64,000 nucleotides of DNA from Psychroflexus salis (lineage in GTDB: Bacteria; Bacteroidota; Bacteroidia; Flavobacteriales; Flavobacteriaceae), in contig NZ_BMGL01000011.1 in NCBI RefSeq assembly GCF_014640175.1, positions 60,097 to 124,096 of the forward strand, in the 5' to 3' direction. Below, piece by piece: positions 16,060 to 25,040 of the stretch. Under the pieces are notes generated by a model. It was not told the DNA's origin and searched no databases. It worked only from the letters and a program-made list of their open reading frames with translations. Within the stretch, counting starts at the first letter, position 1, and every line of letters begins with the position of its first letter. Position numbers and translations under genes: made by a program.

Positions 16060-18783
16060 ATGGCTGAAGCAAAAAAAATTAGATTAAATAAGGTTTTACG
16101 AGAGTTTAATATTTCACTAGACCGAGCGGTAGAATTTCTTAGTTCCGAAGGTTATGAAATAGAAGCTAGACCGACTACCAAAATTTCTGACGAAGTGTAT
16201 CAGGTGCTTTCTGATAACTTCGAGACGGATAAGAGTAAAAAAGTAGCTTCAAAAGAAGTAAGCGAAGAGAAAAAGAAAGAAAAAGAAGAAATTCGCTTAG
16301 CTAGAGAAAAAGAGCTTCAAAAAATTAAGGATGCTGAAGCAGCTAAAGCTAAAGCCCGTGAAGAAGAAATTTTAAAAGCTAAAGAAAAAGCGAAACTTGC
16401 AGGACCAAAACAAGTAGGTAAAATAGATTTAGATAAGAGCAAAAAAGCTAAAGATTCTTCTAGTGAAAAAAAATCGCCTGAAGATAAATCTAAACAAGAA
16501 GCATCCAAAAGTGAAAAAGCAACACCATCAAATGCTAAGCAAAACCTGCAGCCCAATCAAAAAAATAAATCTAATTCTGCCGACCAGCAGCCAGCAAAAC
16601 GCAAGGAAGCTGAACCTGGAGATGCTGGTACTGAAGCACACGAAACTTCTTACACAAAATTAAAAGGCCCTAATTTTACTGGCGAAAAAATTGATCTCGA
16701 TCAATTTAAGAAGAAGAAAAAACCAGAAGCGAAAAAGCCATCTACATCATCTGCAGACCAAAAGAAAAAACGCAGAAAACGAATAACTAAAAATCCTACT
16801 GCAGGAAGAAATGCTGCGGACAATAGGAAGAATAAAGGCAATGCACGTGGTCAAAAAGCAACACCTAAAGCAGAACCCACTGAAGAAGAAGTACAAAAGC
16901 AAGTACGCGAAACCTTAGAAAAGTTACAAGGAAAAGGTGGCAAAGGAAAAGGAGCACGCTACCGTAAAGATAAAAGAGACCAACATAAGCAAAAATCTCA
17001 ACAGGAACTTGAACAGCAAGAGCTAGATAGTAAAACATTAAAAGTAACAGAATTTGTTACAGTTAATGAAGTATCTACCATGATGGATGTACCCGTTACT
17101 AAAATTATTTCTGCATGTATGTCTTTGGGAATGATGGTAACGATGAACCAACGTCTAGATGCAGATACTTTAAGTATTGTAGCTGAAGAATTTGGTTATG
17201 ATGTAGAGTTTGTTTCTGAAGAAATTGAACCAATTACCGATTTGGTAGAAGAAAATCCAGAAGATTTAGAGCCACGTGCGCCAATTGTTACCGTAATGGG
17301 ACACGTAGACCACGGTAAAACATCTTTATTAGATTACATAAGAGAAGAAAATGTAATAGCAGGCGAGAGTGGTGGAATTACTCAGCATATAGGTGCTTAC
17401 GGAGTAAAATTAAAAGATGGTCAAAAAATAGCATTTTTAGATACACCTGGTCACGAAGCTTTTACAGCTATGCGAGCTCGTGGTGCAAAAGTAACCGATA
17501 TTGCAATAATTGTAGTAGCAGCAGACGACGATGTTATGCCGCAAACAAAAGAAGCAATTGCTCATGCTCAAGCTGCAGAAGTACCAATTGTTTTTGCAAT
17601 TAATAAAGTAGATTTGCCTACTGCAAACCCAGAAAAAATTAAAGAAAAATTAGCCGCCTTAGATTTGTTAGTTGAAGATTGGGGTGGTAAAATTCAGTCG
17701 CACGACATTTCTGCTAAAAAAGGAACTGGTGTGGCAGAACTATTAGAAAAAGTATTGCTTGAAGCAGAAATTTTAGATTTAAAAGCAAATCCAAATCGTT
17801 TAGCTACAGGTACCGTTGTTGAAGCCTTTTTAGATAAAGGACGTGGTTATGTATCAACTATATTGGTTCAATCTGGTACGCTTAAAGTTGGAGATTACTT
17901 GCTAGCTGGTACAACTTCTGGTAAAATTAAAGCCATGCAAGATGAACGTGGTAATCGAGTTAACGAAGCTGGCCCATCAACTCCCGTTTCTATTTTAGGT
18001 TTAGATGGTGCTCCACAAGCCGGAGACACCTTCAAAGTAATGCAAGATGAACGAGAAGCGAAAGATATTGCTGCTAAACGAACTCAACTAATGCGCGAAC
18101 AAAATGTACGTACGCAAAAACACATTACTTTAGATGAAATTGGTAGGCGTATTGCTTTAGGCGACTTTAAAGAATTAAATGTAATTCTAAAAGCTGATGT
18201 AGATGGTTCAGTTGAAGCTTTGAGCGATAGTTTGCAAAAATTATCTACAGAAGAAATTCAAGTGAAGATTATACATAAAGGTGTAGGTGCTATTACCGAG
18301 TCTGACGTATTGTTAGCTTCTGCTTCCGATGCCGTAATTATCGGCTTTAATGTAAGACCTGCTGGTGCAGCGAGACAATTGGCCGATAAAGAAGAAATCG
18401 ATATCCGTATGTATTCTATTATCTATGATGCTATAAACGACATTAAAGATGCGATGGAAGGAATGCTTTCACCAGAATTAAAAGAAGAAATTACTGGTAC
18501 GGCTGAAATTAGAGAAACTTTCAAGATTTCGAAAATTGGAACGATTGCAGGTTGTATGGTAACTTCAGGTAAAATTTATCGAAATTCAAATATTAGAATA
18601 ATACGTGATGGTATTGTTGTTCATTCGGGAACATTATCAACGCTAAAACGTTTCAAAGACGATGTAAAAGAAGTTTCCAAAGGCTATGACTGTGGTATGC
18701 AAATTAAAAACTATAACGACATTAAAATCGATGACATTATAGAAGCTTACCAAGAAGTTGAGGTGAAAAAGAAACTGAAATAG
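16060..18783 (+). CDS. infB: Translation initiation factor IF-2
   Basis: The ATG at 16060 is preferred because it gives [17 protein letters not shown], the usual Bacteroidetes IF-2 N-terminus; an upstream in-frame TTG would add 12 unrelated residues. The 908-residue protein has an IF2_N domain, a long lysine/glutamate-rich linker (about 65-325), a second IF2_N domain, the GTPase domain with G1 GHVDHGKT at 414-421, DTPGHEAF and NKVD, and C-terminal domains that bind fMet-tRNA. TATTTTTG at 16029-16036 could be an internal -7 element giving infB its own transcript. Confidence 0.97.
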   Translation: MAEAKKIRLNKVLREFNISLDRAVEFLSSEGYEIEARPTTKISDEVYQVLSDNFETDKSKKVASKEVSEEKKKEKEEIRLAREKELQKIKDAEAAKAKAREEEILKAKEKAKLAGPKQVGKIDLDKSKKAKDSSSEKKSPEDKSKQEASKSEKATPSNAKQNLQPNQKNKSNSADQQPAKRKEAEPGDAGTEAHETSYTKLKGPNFTGEKIDLDQFKKKKKPEAKKPSTSSADQKKKRRKRITKNPTAGRNAADNRKNKGNARGQKATPKAEPTEEEVQKQVRETLEKLQGKGGKGKGARYRKDKRDQHKQKSQQELEQQELDSKTLKVTEFVTVNEVSTMMDVPVTKIISACMSLGMMVTMNQRLDADTLSIVAEEFGYDVEFVSEEIEPITDLVEENPEDLEPRAPIVTVMGHVDHGKTSLLDYIREENVIAGESGGITQHIGAYGVKLKDGQKIAFLDTPGHEAFTAMRARGAKVTDIAIIVVAADDDVMPQTKEAIAHAQAAEVPIVFAINKVDLPTANPEKIKEKLAALDLLVEDWGGKIQSHDISAKKGTGVAELLEKVLLEAEILDLKANPNRLATGTVVEAFLDKGRGYVSTILVQSGTLKVGDYLLAGTTSGKIKAMQDERGNRVNEAGPSTPVSILGLDGAPQAGDTFKVMQDEREAKDIAAKRTQLMREQNVRTQKHITLDEIGRRIALGDFKELNVILKADVDGSVEALSDSLQKLSTEEIQVKIIHKGVGAITESDVLLASASDAVIIGFNVRPAGAARQLADKEEIDIRMYSIIYDAINDIKDAMEGMLSPELKEEITGTAEIRETFKISKIGTIAGCMVTSGKIYRNSNIRIIRDGIVVHSGTLSTLKRFKDDVKEVSKGYDCGMQIKNYNDIKIDDIIEAYQEVEVKKKLK

Positions 18784-18804
18784 AATTAAGTTTTTCATTA
18801 ATAT

Positions 18805-18837
18805 AAAAAAACCACCTCGATAATAGGTGGTTTTTTT
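18805..18837 (+). terminator. Terminator of the rimP-nusA-infB operon
   Basis: A7-ACCACCT and AGGTGG-T7 arms around a short AT loop, 22 bases after the infB stop; a strong intrinsic terminator. Confidence 0.9.
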
Positions 18838-19098
18838 GATGTAATTGGTGTTATTCATCAAATCTAATTTATTTAATAAACATCTGTATTACTCTAGTAT
18901 TATAATTCACCACTAAGCTAATTCAATTGTTTTAGTGAATAAGTTGTGTTTTGTAAGTTTTTTATTTGGTATAAAACTTCTAAAAATCAATTAAATTAAT
19001 CGTGTAAATATTTACATAATACGTGCCGTTTATAACATGGTTAAGCAATAAAAAAGGTAATTAGAACAATCTACATCAGTATTTGTAGTATAAGGGCT

Positions 19099-19296
19099 AT
19101 GAAAGATAAAAATAGCTGGTCTTGTAAAATTGTACTGCTTAGCTTATTTGCTTTTTTGGTAAGCCACCTATGTTTGCACAAAGCTTAGGAGATGCACTTG
19201 GTTTTACAGATACGGTTAACGATGTTTCTAAAGCACCAATTAATATGTTTGTAGTTTTGGCTAGGTTATATCGGTATTAAAAAGTTGAAACCTTAA
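19099..19296 (+). pseudogene. Frameshifted gene for a small exported protein
   Basis: Three adjoining reading frames make one plausible 65-residue protein if two single-base changes are corrected. The first part (ATG 19099) encodes a hydrophobic signal-peptide core (KIVLLSLFAF) and is in frame 1. After a T6 run at about 19151-19156 the sense switches to frame 0, giving PPMFAQSLGDALGFTDTVND. At about 19263 it returns to frame 1, giving GYIGIKKLKP and a stop at 19294-19296. The start and end frames agree, which supports one deletion and one insertion. A good terminator follows at 19321. The family is unknown to me. The 260 bases between the infB terminator and 19099 hold nothing I recognise. 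Confidence 0.55.
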
Positions 19297-19320
19297 TTTT
19301 TTTAAAAAGTATATAATAAC

Positions 19321-19351
19321 AAAGGGAGTCCGTTTAGAACTCCCTTTTTTT
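19321..19351 (+). terminator. Terminator after the frameshifted small gene
   Basis: AAAGGGAGT and ACTCCCTTT arms (9 bp) with a 9-base loop and a T7 run on the plus strand. It also lies 17 bases downstream of the minus-strand small membrane protein gene and may serve both directions. Confidence 0.8.
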
Positions 19352-19367
19352 ATTTACGTTATATAAA

Positions 19368-19529
19368 CTATTTACTGATGTTTTGTTTTCTATAAATCGA
19401 GTAAAAAATCACAATGGCAACAATTAATAAAAAGCCAAGTAAAAAAAACCAATTTTCACTTAGAAATTCACCAAGCACAAATTCATAGTTTTCTGAAACA
19501 TTTTCGGGTTTTGGTATTTCACTTTGCAT
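19368..19529 (-). CDS. Small single-pass membrane protein (53 residues)
   Basis: An ATG-started open frame beginning 10 bases after the stop codon of the MoxR-type ATPase gene, on the same strand. The protein has an acidic soluble N-terminus (MQSEIPKPENVSENYEFVLG), one strongly hydrophobic helix at about residues 27-45 (FFLLGFLLIVAIVIF), and a basic tail SIYRKQNISK, so the N-terminus is predicted outside and the tail inside. No family is recognised. The tight spacing suggests that it is the third gene of the VWA-MoxR operon. Confidence 0.6.
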   Translation of the reverse strand: MQSEIPKPENVSENYEFVLGEFLSENWFFLLGFLLIVAIVIFYSIYRKQNISK

Positions 19530-19539
19530 AAGATAAATA

Positions 19540-21000
19540 TTAAATGTTGTTTAGATAGTCTCCAAGTAAATCTCTAAATTGATTTCCTTCTGTAAATCGA
19601 TGTTTGCTTAGTTTTTGATGTGCAGTTAAAGCCCAAAGAACCAATTCCATATAAAAATATATATCTTCAGATTTTATGTCTTTTACATGTTTTTTCACAA
19701 ACGAAAATAAGGGCTCAATCTGAATTAATTCAGCTTTATATTCATCATCAGATACATAATCAAATAATTCAACTTGATTCCCATCATAAAACCATTCTAG
19801 TATTGCTTTATAAGGTAGTTTATCGCTTTCTTTTTCTAATTTTTTTAAAGGTGGAAAATAATTTTCATGTTGTTTCTTAATAGCATTTTCTAATAATTGA
19901 AGCGCTACATAGTCTGCTCCAGCTTGTTCGCCTTCATAAAGCAATTCTACTTTGCCTGTAATCGAAGGAATAATCCCTACAAAATCAGATAATCGAACTT
20001 TTGTTTTATTTTCTCCATTGGTGAGTGCTCTTCGCTCTGCTGTGCTAATTAAGTTTTGGTATGCAGTAATACTTAACCGAGCACTCACACCGCTTTTAGC
20101 ATCTACATATTCACTTTCGCGAGCTTCAAAACTAATTTGTTCTAGTAAGTCTTTTGCAATTTCAGGTACATCGACCATTTGTTGATTCACTTCTAGTTTA
20201 GCCTCTTGTTGGGTTATGGTTTTTGCGGTTGGTATATCTTTTGGATAATGGGTTAAGATTTGTGAACCAATACGATCTTTCAGTGGTGTTACAATACTAC
20301 CACGATTGGTGTAATCTTCTGGATTAGCTGTAAATATAAATTGCAAATCTAAGGGTAAACGCAGTTTAAAACCTCGTATTTGGATATCGCCTTCTTGTAA
20401 AATATTGAATAAAGCCACTTGAATTCTAGCTTGTAAATCGGGAAGTTCGTTAATTACAAAAATACACCGATGGGCTCTAGGAATCATACCAAAGTGAATT
20501 ACACGCTCATCGGTATAGTTTAATTTTAAATTAGCTGCTTTAATCGGATCGATGTCGCCAATTAAATCGGCTACAGAAACATCGGGAGTAGCTAATTTTT
20601 CGAAAAAACGTTCGCTACGATGCAACCAAGTAATTGGTGTTTTATCTCCGTGTTTTTCAATTTGTTCTTTAGCAAATCTAGAAATCGGATGTAAAGGATC
20701 ATCGTTTATTTCAGAACCTTCAATTACTGGAATATATTCATCTAATAACTGAATTAAGTTTCGAGCGATTCTAGTTTTTGCCTGACCTCGCAATCCTAAT
20801 AAATTAATGTTGTGTCTCGAAAGTATTGCTCTCTCTAATTCAGGAATAACTGTGTTTTCAAAACCGTGAATTCCTTCAAAGGTGTTTTCTTGATTTTTAA
20901 TTTTGGTAATTAAATTAACCCTTAATTCATCTTTAATACTTTTTGAAAAGTAATTGGCAGCTTTTAAGTCACCTAAGTTTTGTATTGTCTTTATTTTCAT
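19540..21000 (-). CDS. MoxR/magnesium-chelatase-like AAA+ ATPase
   Basis: A 486-residue AAA+ protein. The P-loop is GLRGQAKT (69-76), with alanine where GKT loops usually have glycine, as is common in this branch. The Walker B-like strand is CIFVINELPD, with asparagine in place of the first aspartate. A sensor 1-like FTANPEDYTNRGS follows. The gene lies 2 bases after a VWA-domain gene, the standard MoxR-VWA pairing in which the ATPase acts as a chaperone-like remodeller on or with the VWA protein. It is often labelled magnesium chelatase, but no chlorophyll pathway is implied. Confidence 0.85.
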   Translation of the reverse strand: MKIKTIQNLGDLKAANYFSKSIKDELRVNLITKIKNQENTFEGIHGFENTVIPELERAILSRHNINLLGLRGQAKTRIARNLIQLLDEYIPVIEGSEINDDPLHPISRFAKEQIEKHGDKTPITWLHRSERFFEKLATPDVSVADLIGDIDPIKAANLKLNYTDERVIHFGMIPRAHRCIFVINELPDLQARIQVALFNILQEGDIQIRGFKLRLPLDLQFIFTANPEDYTNRGSIVTPLKDRIGSQILTHYPKDIPTAKTITQQEAKLEVNQQMVDVPEIAKDLLEQISFEARESEYVDAKSGVSARLSITAYQNLISTAERRALTNGENKTKVRLSDFVGIIPSITGKVELLYEGEQAGADYVALQLLENAIKKQHENYFPPLKKLEKESDKLPYKAILEWFYDGNQVELFDYVSDDEYKAELIQIEPLFSFVKKHVKDIKSEDIYFYMELVLWALTAHQKLSKHRFTEGNQFRDLLGDYLNNI

Positions 21001-21002
21001 AA

Positions 21003-22124
21003 TTATCGCATTCTTTTTTTTCGGTTGTTTTCATAATCTTCAAAAATCATTTCTCCTAGACCTTCTAAGCCAGCATAAATAGCTTTTCCACGGTTTGATG
21101 CTGTAAATTCTTCAACAAATCTTCGCAAATACGGGTCTGAAGTTATCATAAATGTAGTTATAGGAATGTTTAATTTTTTAGCTTGTGCTGCCATATTGTA
21201 GCATTTTTCTGTAATAAAAGGGTCCAATCCAGCACTATTTTTGTAATAGCTACCATCGGTCATTTTTAAACAGCTTGGTTTACCATCGGTTATCATGAAA
21301 ATTTGTTTATTGGCGTTTCGTTTTCTTCTTAAAATATCCATAGCCAATTGTAAACCAGCGACGGTATTGGTATGATACGGGCCAACTTGTAGGTAGGGTA
21401 AATCTTTTATTTTTACAGGCCAAGCATCATTTCCAAAAACTATAATATCTATGCTGTCTTTTGGGTAACGGGTGGTAACTAATTCGGCTAAAGCCATAGC
21501 TACTTTTTTTGCAGGTGTAATTCGATCTTCGCCATAAAGAATCATACTATGGCTAATATCAATCATTAAAACGGTGCTCATTTGGCTGTTATGCGAAGTT
21601 TCTTTTACAACTAAGTCATCTTCTGTAAGCTGAAAATCACCAATTCCATGATTTACTTGTGCGTTTTTAATAGAGTCGGTCATAGAAATTTTATCTAAAG
21701 TGTCTCCAAATTGATAGTCGCGAAGCACTCCAGTTTCTTCATCTCCAATGCCTGTATGTTTGGTTTTATGTTGCCCTGTTCTACTTTTTTTTAGTTTTCC
21801 GAAGATTTGCTCTAAAGCTCTTTTACGAATGGCTTGTTCGGTTTTATCTGTTATTTGTAAACCATTTTTTCCATCGGGCTTCACTTCTTCACGGAGATAG
21901 CCTTTCTTTTTTAAGTCTTCAATAAAATCTTCTAAGCTATAATCATCGGTGGTTAACTTATACTCTTTGTCAAGCTGTTTTAACCAATCCATGGCTTCAT
22001 CAAAATCGCCAGATGTATAGGTAATTAATTCTTTAAATACTTCAAATAAACGATCGAAAGGTGAAGTGCTTTTAGCTTCAAATTGACTGAAACGAAAACC
22101 AGTAGAATTCATTTTTTTTTCCAT
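21003..22124 (-). CDS. VWA-domain protein, partner of the MoxR-type ATPase
   Basis: A 373-residue protein. The N-terminal 130 residues are helical and charged. The von Willebrand factor A domain (about 183-360) has the metal site DISHS at 189-193, a conserved threonine near NTVAGL and an aspartate in MITDGKPS. No signal peptide or membrane helix is visible, so it is probably cytosolic. It is the first gene of an operon with the ATPase and a small membrane protein. MoxR-VWA pairs have been linked to maturation of metal enzymes and to envelope stress in other bacteria; the target here is unknown. Confidence 0.85.
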   Translation of the reverse strand: MEKKMNSTGFRFSQFEAKSTSPFDRLFEVFKELITYTSGDFDEAMDWLKQLDKEYKLTTDDYSLEDFIEDLKKKGYLREEVKPDGKNGLQITDKTEQAIRKRALEQIFGKLKKSRTGQHKTKHTGIGDEETGVLRDYQFGDTLDKISMTDSIKNAQVNHGIGDFQLTEDDLVVKETSHNSQMSTVLMIDISHSMILYGEDRITPAKKVAMALAELVTTRYPKDSIDIIVFGNDAWPVKIKDLPYLQVGPYHTNTVAGLQLAMDILRRKRNANKQIFMITDGKPSCLKMTDGSYYKNSAGLDPFITEKCYNMAAQAKKLNIPITTFMITSDPYLRRFVEEFTASNRGKAIYAGLEGLGEMIFEDYENNRKKRMR

Positions 22125-22340
22125 AGCCTAAAAATAGGAGTAAATTGAAGCAATTGAAACTAAGTATTTGTTAAACTGCGGCTAAAATTTGAAAATATAA
22201 AATTTACAACTTAGTTGCTTTAATTTGAAATATTTAATGTGCTATGAACCAATTTAACAACAAAGTCAGTTCAGCTCTCTAAAAGCAAAAATCAATATTT
22301 TTAAATAGTATTTACAAGAAATTTAAAATAGCAATTGGTG

Positions 22341-23687
22341 TTAAATTGAATTAGCCTTTTCTAATTTAGCCTTTGCCACGTATTTGTTTTTAAATTTGAA
22401 AACCAAAACGCTAGAACGAATAAGCATCCAAACAAAAAAGGCAATCCATATTCCATAGAGTTTTAAGCCTAAATAATCGGTAATAAGTAGGGTTGGAATA
22501 AAGCCTAGAAAAGTTGCAATTACTAATAAATTACGAAGATATTTAGCTTCTCCCATACCTTTAAATATACCATCGAACATAAAAGCAATAGCATTTATGG
22601 GTTGCATAATTAAGACAATCCAAAACACACTTTCAAAAAGCCTCAGAACCGTTTCATCTTTGTTGAACAATAAGCCAATTTCTGTATAAAACACAGAACA
22701 CATTATTCCTAGTACAATTGCTATTCCAACAGCATATTTACTTATGTCTTTACTTAAACTCCAAAGTTTAAGATACGCTTTTTCACCTAACAACTTTCCG
22801 CCAATTGCATTTCCTGCATTAGCATAACCATCAATAAAAAAAGAGAAAAACAACCAGATATTCATCAATATACTTTGTGCCGCTATGTATGTATTTCCAT
22901 AAGCTGTTGCGTAGGTATTTGCTAAGTAAATAGCAATGTTTAAAGAAAGCGTTCGAATAAACAAATTAGCACTCATTAGCAATAAAGGTTTCATTTCTGG
23001 ATTTATTCTTAAACTCAACTTTAAATGAAACGGAGTTTTTTTGAAGAAAAAATACAAAGCCATAATCAGCATAACTAATTGTGCGGCTATACTTGCCCAG
23101 GCTGCACCAATTATATGAAACCCGTTGAACCAGCCATCAATACCATATACCAAAATATAATTTAAACCGATGTTTACAGCACCACCAGCTAAACTACACT
23201 TCATAGCCCAAAGCGTGTTTTGTAACCCACGAAACACACCAAAAATAGCAAATGTTACTAGTGTTAGAGGGAACCCTAAGGCTCTTATCCGGTAATAACT
23301 CGATGCATAATTTAAGATTAATCCGTCTGCATTATAAGCTTTAAATATTAATTCGGCAAAAACTGCAGAACTGAAATAAATAATTAAGCTCAGTAAAAAG
23401 TTGAACAAAATTACCTGCGGTACTAAGGTCTTAATACTTAGAATTCGATTTTGCCCTAGTCTTTGGGATATTACAGCAGATATAGCTGTTTTAGTTTGCG
23501 CAATAATCCAAATAATAGCCGATAAAAACGAACCTACAATTCCAACAGCTGCAAGTGCTTCAACTGGATTTTTTTGAACATTTCCAATTATAGCAATATC
23601 TGCTAAGGATATTAAAGGTTCTGCAATTCCTGCAATTATTGCAGGAATTGCAATTTTATTGATGTCTTTAAAGCTTACTTTTTGCAT
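22341..23687 (-). CDS. MATE-family multidrug/toxin efflux protein
   Basis: A 448-residue protein with about 12 membrane segments in two similar halves, typical of NorM/DinF-like MATE transporters that export cationic compounds using Na+ or H+. Motifs include EALAAVGIVGSFLSAIIWI in the N-terminal half and AIGGKLLGEKAY after helix 8. It starts 1 base after the murF stop and is co-transcribed with it. Codons 13-22 of the gene contain a nearly perfect DNA palindrome (23623-23651). The 215 bases upstream of the VWA gene, downstream of this one, show no gene. Confidence 0.92.
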   Translation of the reverse strand: MQKVSFKDINKIAIPAIIAGIAEPLISLADIAIIGNVQKNPVEALAAVGIVGSFLSAIIWIIAQTKTAISAVISQRLGQNRILSIKTLVPQVILFNFLLSLIIYFSSAVFAELIFKAYNADGLILNYASSYYRIRALGFPLTLVTFAIFGVFRGLQNTLWAMKCSLAGGAVNIGLNYILVYGIDGWFNGFHIIGAAWASIAAQLVMLIMALYFFFKKTPFHLKLSLRINPEMKPLLLMSANLFIRTLSLNIAIYLANTYATAYGNTYIAAQSILMNIWLFFSFFIDGYANAGNAIGGKLLGEKAYLKLWSLSKDISKYAVGIAIVLGIMCSVFYTEIGLLFNKDETVLRLFESVFWIVLIMQPINAIAFMFDGIFKGMGEAKYLRNLLVIATFLGFIPTLLITDYLGLKLYGIWIAFFVWMLIRSSVLVFKFKNKYVAKAKLEKANSI

Positions 23688-23688
23688 T

Positions 23689-24972
23689 TTATAAATCGAC
23701 CAAACAGCGTTCTAAGGCCATACCACGAGAACCTTTCAATAATATATGAAAATTAGTTATAACATTTTCTTGTAAGTGAATTTTCAAATCATCAAAATTT
23801 TTGAAAGCAGAAACTATATTTTTTAAATTTTTGTTTGCATCAAAAAAGGTATGTCCACAAACCAAAATTGTGTCAAATTTTAGCTCTTTAGTTAGTTGAA
23901 TTATAAATTCGTGTTCTTTAATTGCATCTTTACCAATTTCAAACATATCTCCTAAAATCAGCATTTTTTGTTTAGCTTTAATAGCTTCAAAATTTCGTAA
24001 AGCTGCTTCCATGCTTGTAGGATTGGCATTATATGCATCCATTAAAATTGTGTTTTTTTCAGTTTGAATGAATTGAGATCGGTTTTCTTCGGTTGTAAAA
24101 CTTTCAATTCCTTTTTTTATTTCGCTAAACGATAGCTTAAAATATTCCGCAATTCCTACTGCTGCAGCTACATTTTTAAAATTGTAGCTTCCAAACAATT
24201 CACTTTCTATGGTATTATTTTGATATTTAATTTTTAACTTAGGATGGGTTTGTAAGCAGTTAACAATGCAGTCTGCATTTTTTTCTCCTATTGTAAATCG
24301 CTTCATGTTTTTAGTTTTAGATAACTGGATACTATCTTCTGCATTTACGAATGCTAGCCCATTATTATTTGAAATAAAACTATACATTTCAGATTTACCT
24401 TTAATTACGCCTTCTACACCACCAAAACCTTCTAAGTGTGCTTTGCCGTAATTGGTAATATATCCAAAATTAGGTTCAGCAATTTTGCATAATGCTTGAA
24501 TCTCTTTTTGGTGATTAGCTCCCATTTCTACAATGCCAATTTCTGTACCTTCATTAAAGGAAAGTAATGTTAACGGTACCCCGATATGATTATTTAAATT
24601 GCCCTTGGTAGCAACCGCTTTCAATTTTTGTTGAAGTACATTTAAAACAAGTTTTTTGGTTGTAGTTTTTCCATTGCTGCCCGTTATAGCTAAAATGGGA
24701 AGATTAAGAAATCTCCTATGATAGTTAGCTAACTCTTGTAAACAAGTAAGTACATCCTTGCAGTAGAAGTATCCTTTGCCTTGAAGGTCTTTATCGTCGA
24801 CTACAGCTAATTTAGCTCCTTTGTTTAACGCATCTTCTGCATAATTGTTACCGTCAAAATTTTCACCTTTAAGGGCAAAAAATATTGAGTTTTCTCCGAT
24901 TTTCCTTGTGTCTGTTGCAATCCCACTACTTTTTAGGAAATCTGAATGTAAATTAGAAATATTCATAACCAT
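23689..24972 (-). CDS. murF: UDP-N-acetylmuramoyl-tripeptide--D-alanyl-D-alanine ligase
   Basis: A 427-residue Mur ligase that adds D-Ala-D-Ala to the peptidoglycan precursor in the cytoplasm. The N-terminal domain recognises the UDP-sugar tripeptide (DTRKIGENSIFFALKG). The ATP loop TGSNGKTTT is at 97-105. MGANHQKEI and DAYNANPTSMEAAL are MurF signatures. The start could be the first ATG or one two codons later. Placement after gldJ and before MATE is a familiar flavobacterial order, but a terminator separates it from gldJ. Confidence 0.96.
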   Translation of the reverse strand: MVMNISNLHSDFLKSSGIATDTRKIGENSIFFALKGENFDGNNYAEDALNKGAKLAVVDDKDLQGKGYFYCKDVLTCLQELANYHRRFLNLPILAITGSNGKTTTKKLVLNVLQQKLKAVATKGNLNNHIGVPLTLLSFNEGTEIGIVEMGANHQKEIQALCKIAEPNFGYITNYGKAHLEGFGGVEGVIKGKSEMYSFISNNNGLAFVNAEDSIQLSKTKNMKRFTIGEKNADCIVNCLQTHPKLKIKYQNNTIESELFGSYNFKNVAAAVGIAEYFKLSFSEIKKGIESFTTEENRSQFIQTEKNTILMDAYNANPTSMEAALRNFEAIKAKQKMLILGDMFEIGKDAIKEHEFIIQLTKELKFDTILVCGHTFFDANKNLKNIVSAFKNFDDLKIHLQENVITNFHILLKGSRGMALERCLVDL

Positions 24973-24987
24973 GTTAAGTTTGAAAAT

Positions 24988-25021
24988 AAAAAAAGCCTTT
25001 TCACAAAGAAAAGGCTTTTTT
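24988..25021 (-). terminator. Terminator between gldJ and murF
   Basis: GCCTTTTC and GAAAAGGC arms around ACAAA, flanked by A7 and T6 so that it works on the minus strand after gldJ. Confidence 0.85.
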
Positions 25022-25040
25022 AAAATATATGTTCTACAAT

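Noticed and set aside
19540..21000. Magnesium chelatase for chlorophyll synthesis
   Set aside because: The ATPase resembles this family but is paired with a VWA protein in a MoxR-type operon and no tetrapyrrole genes are present.
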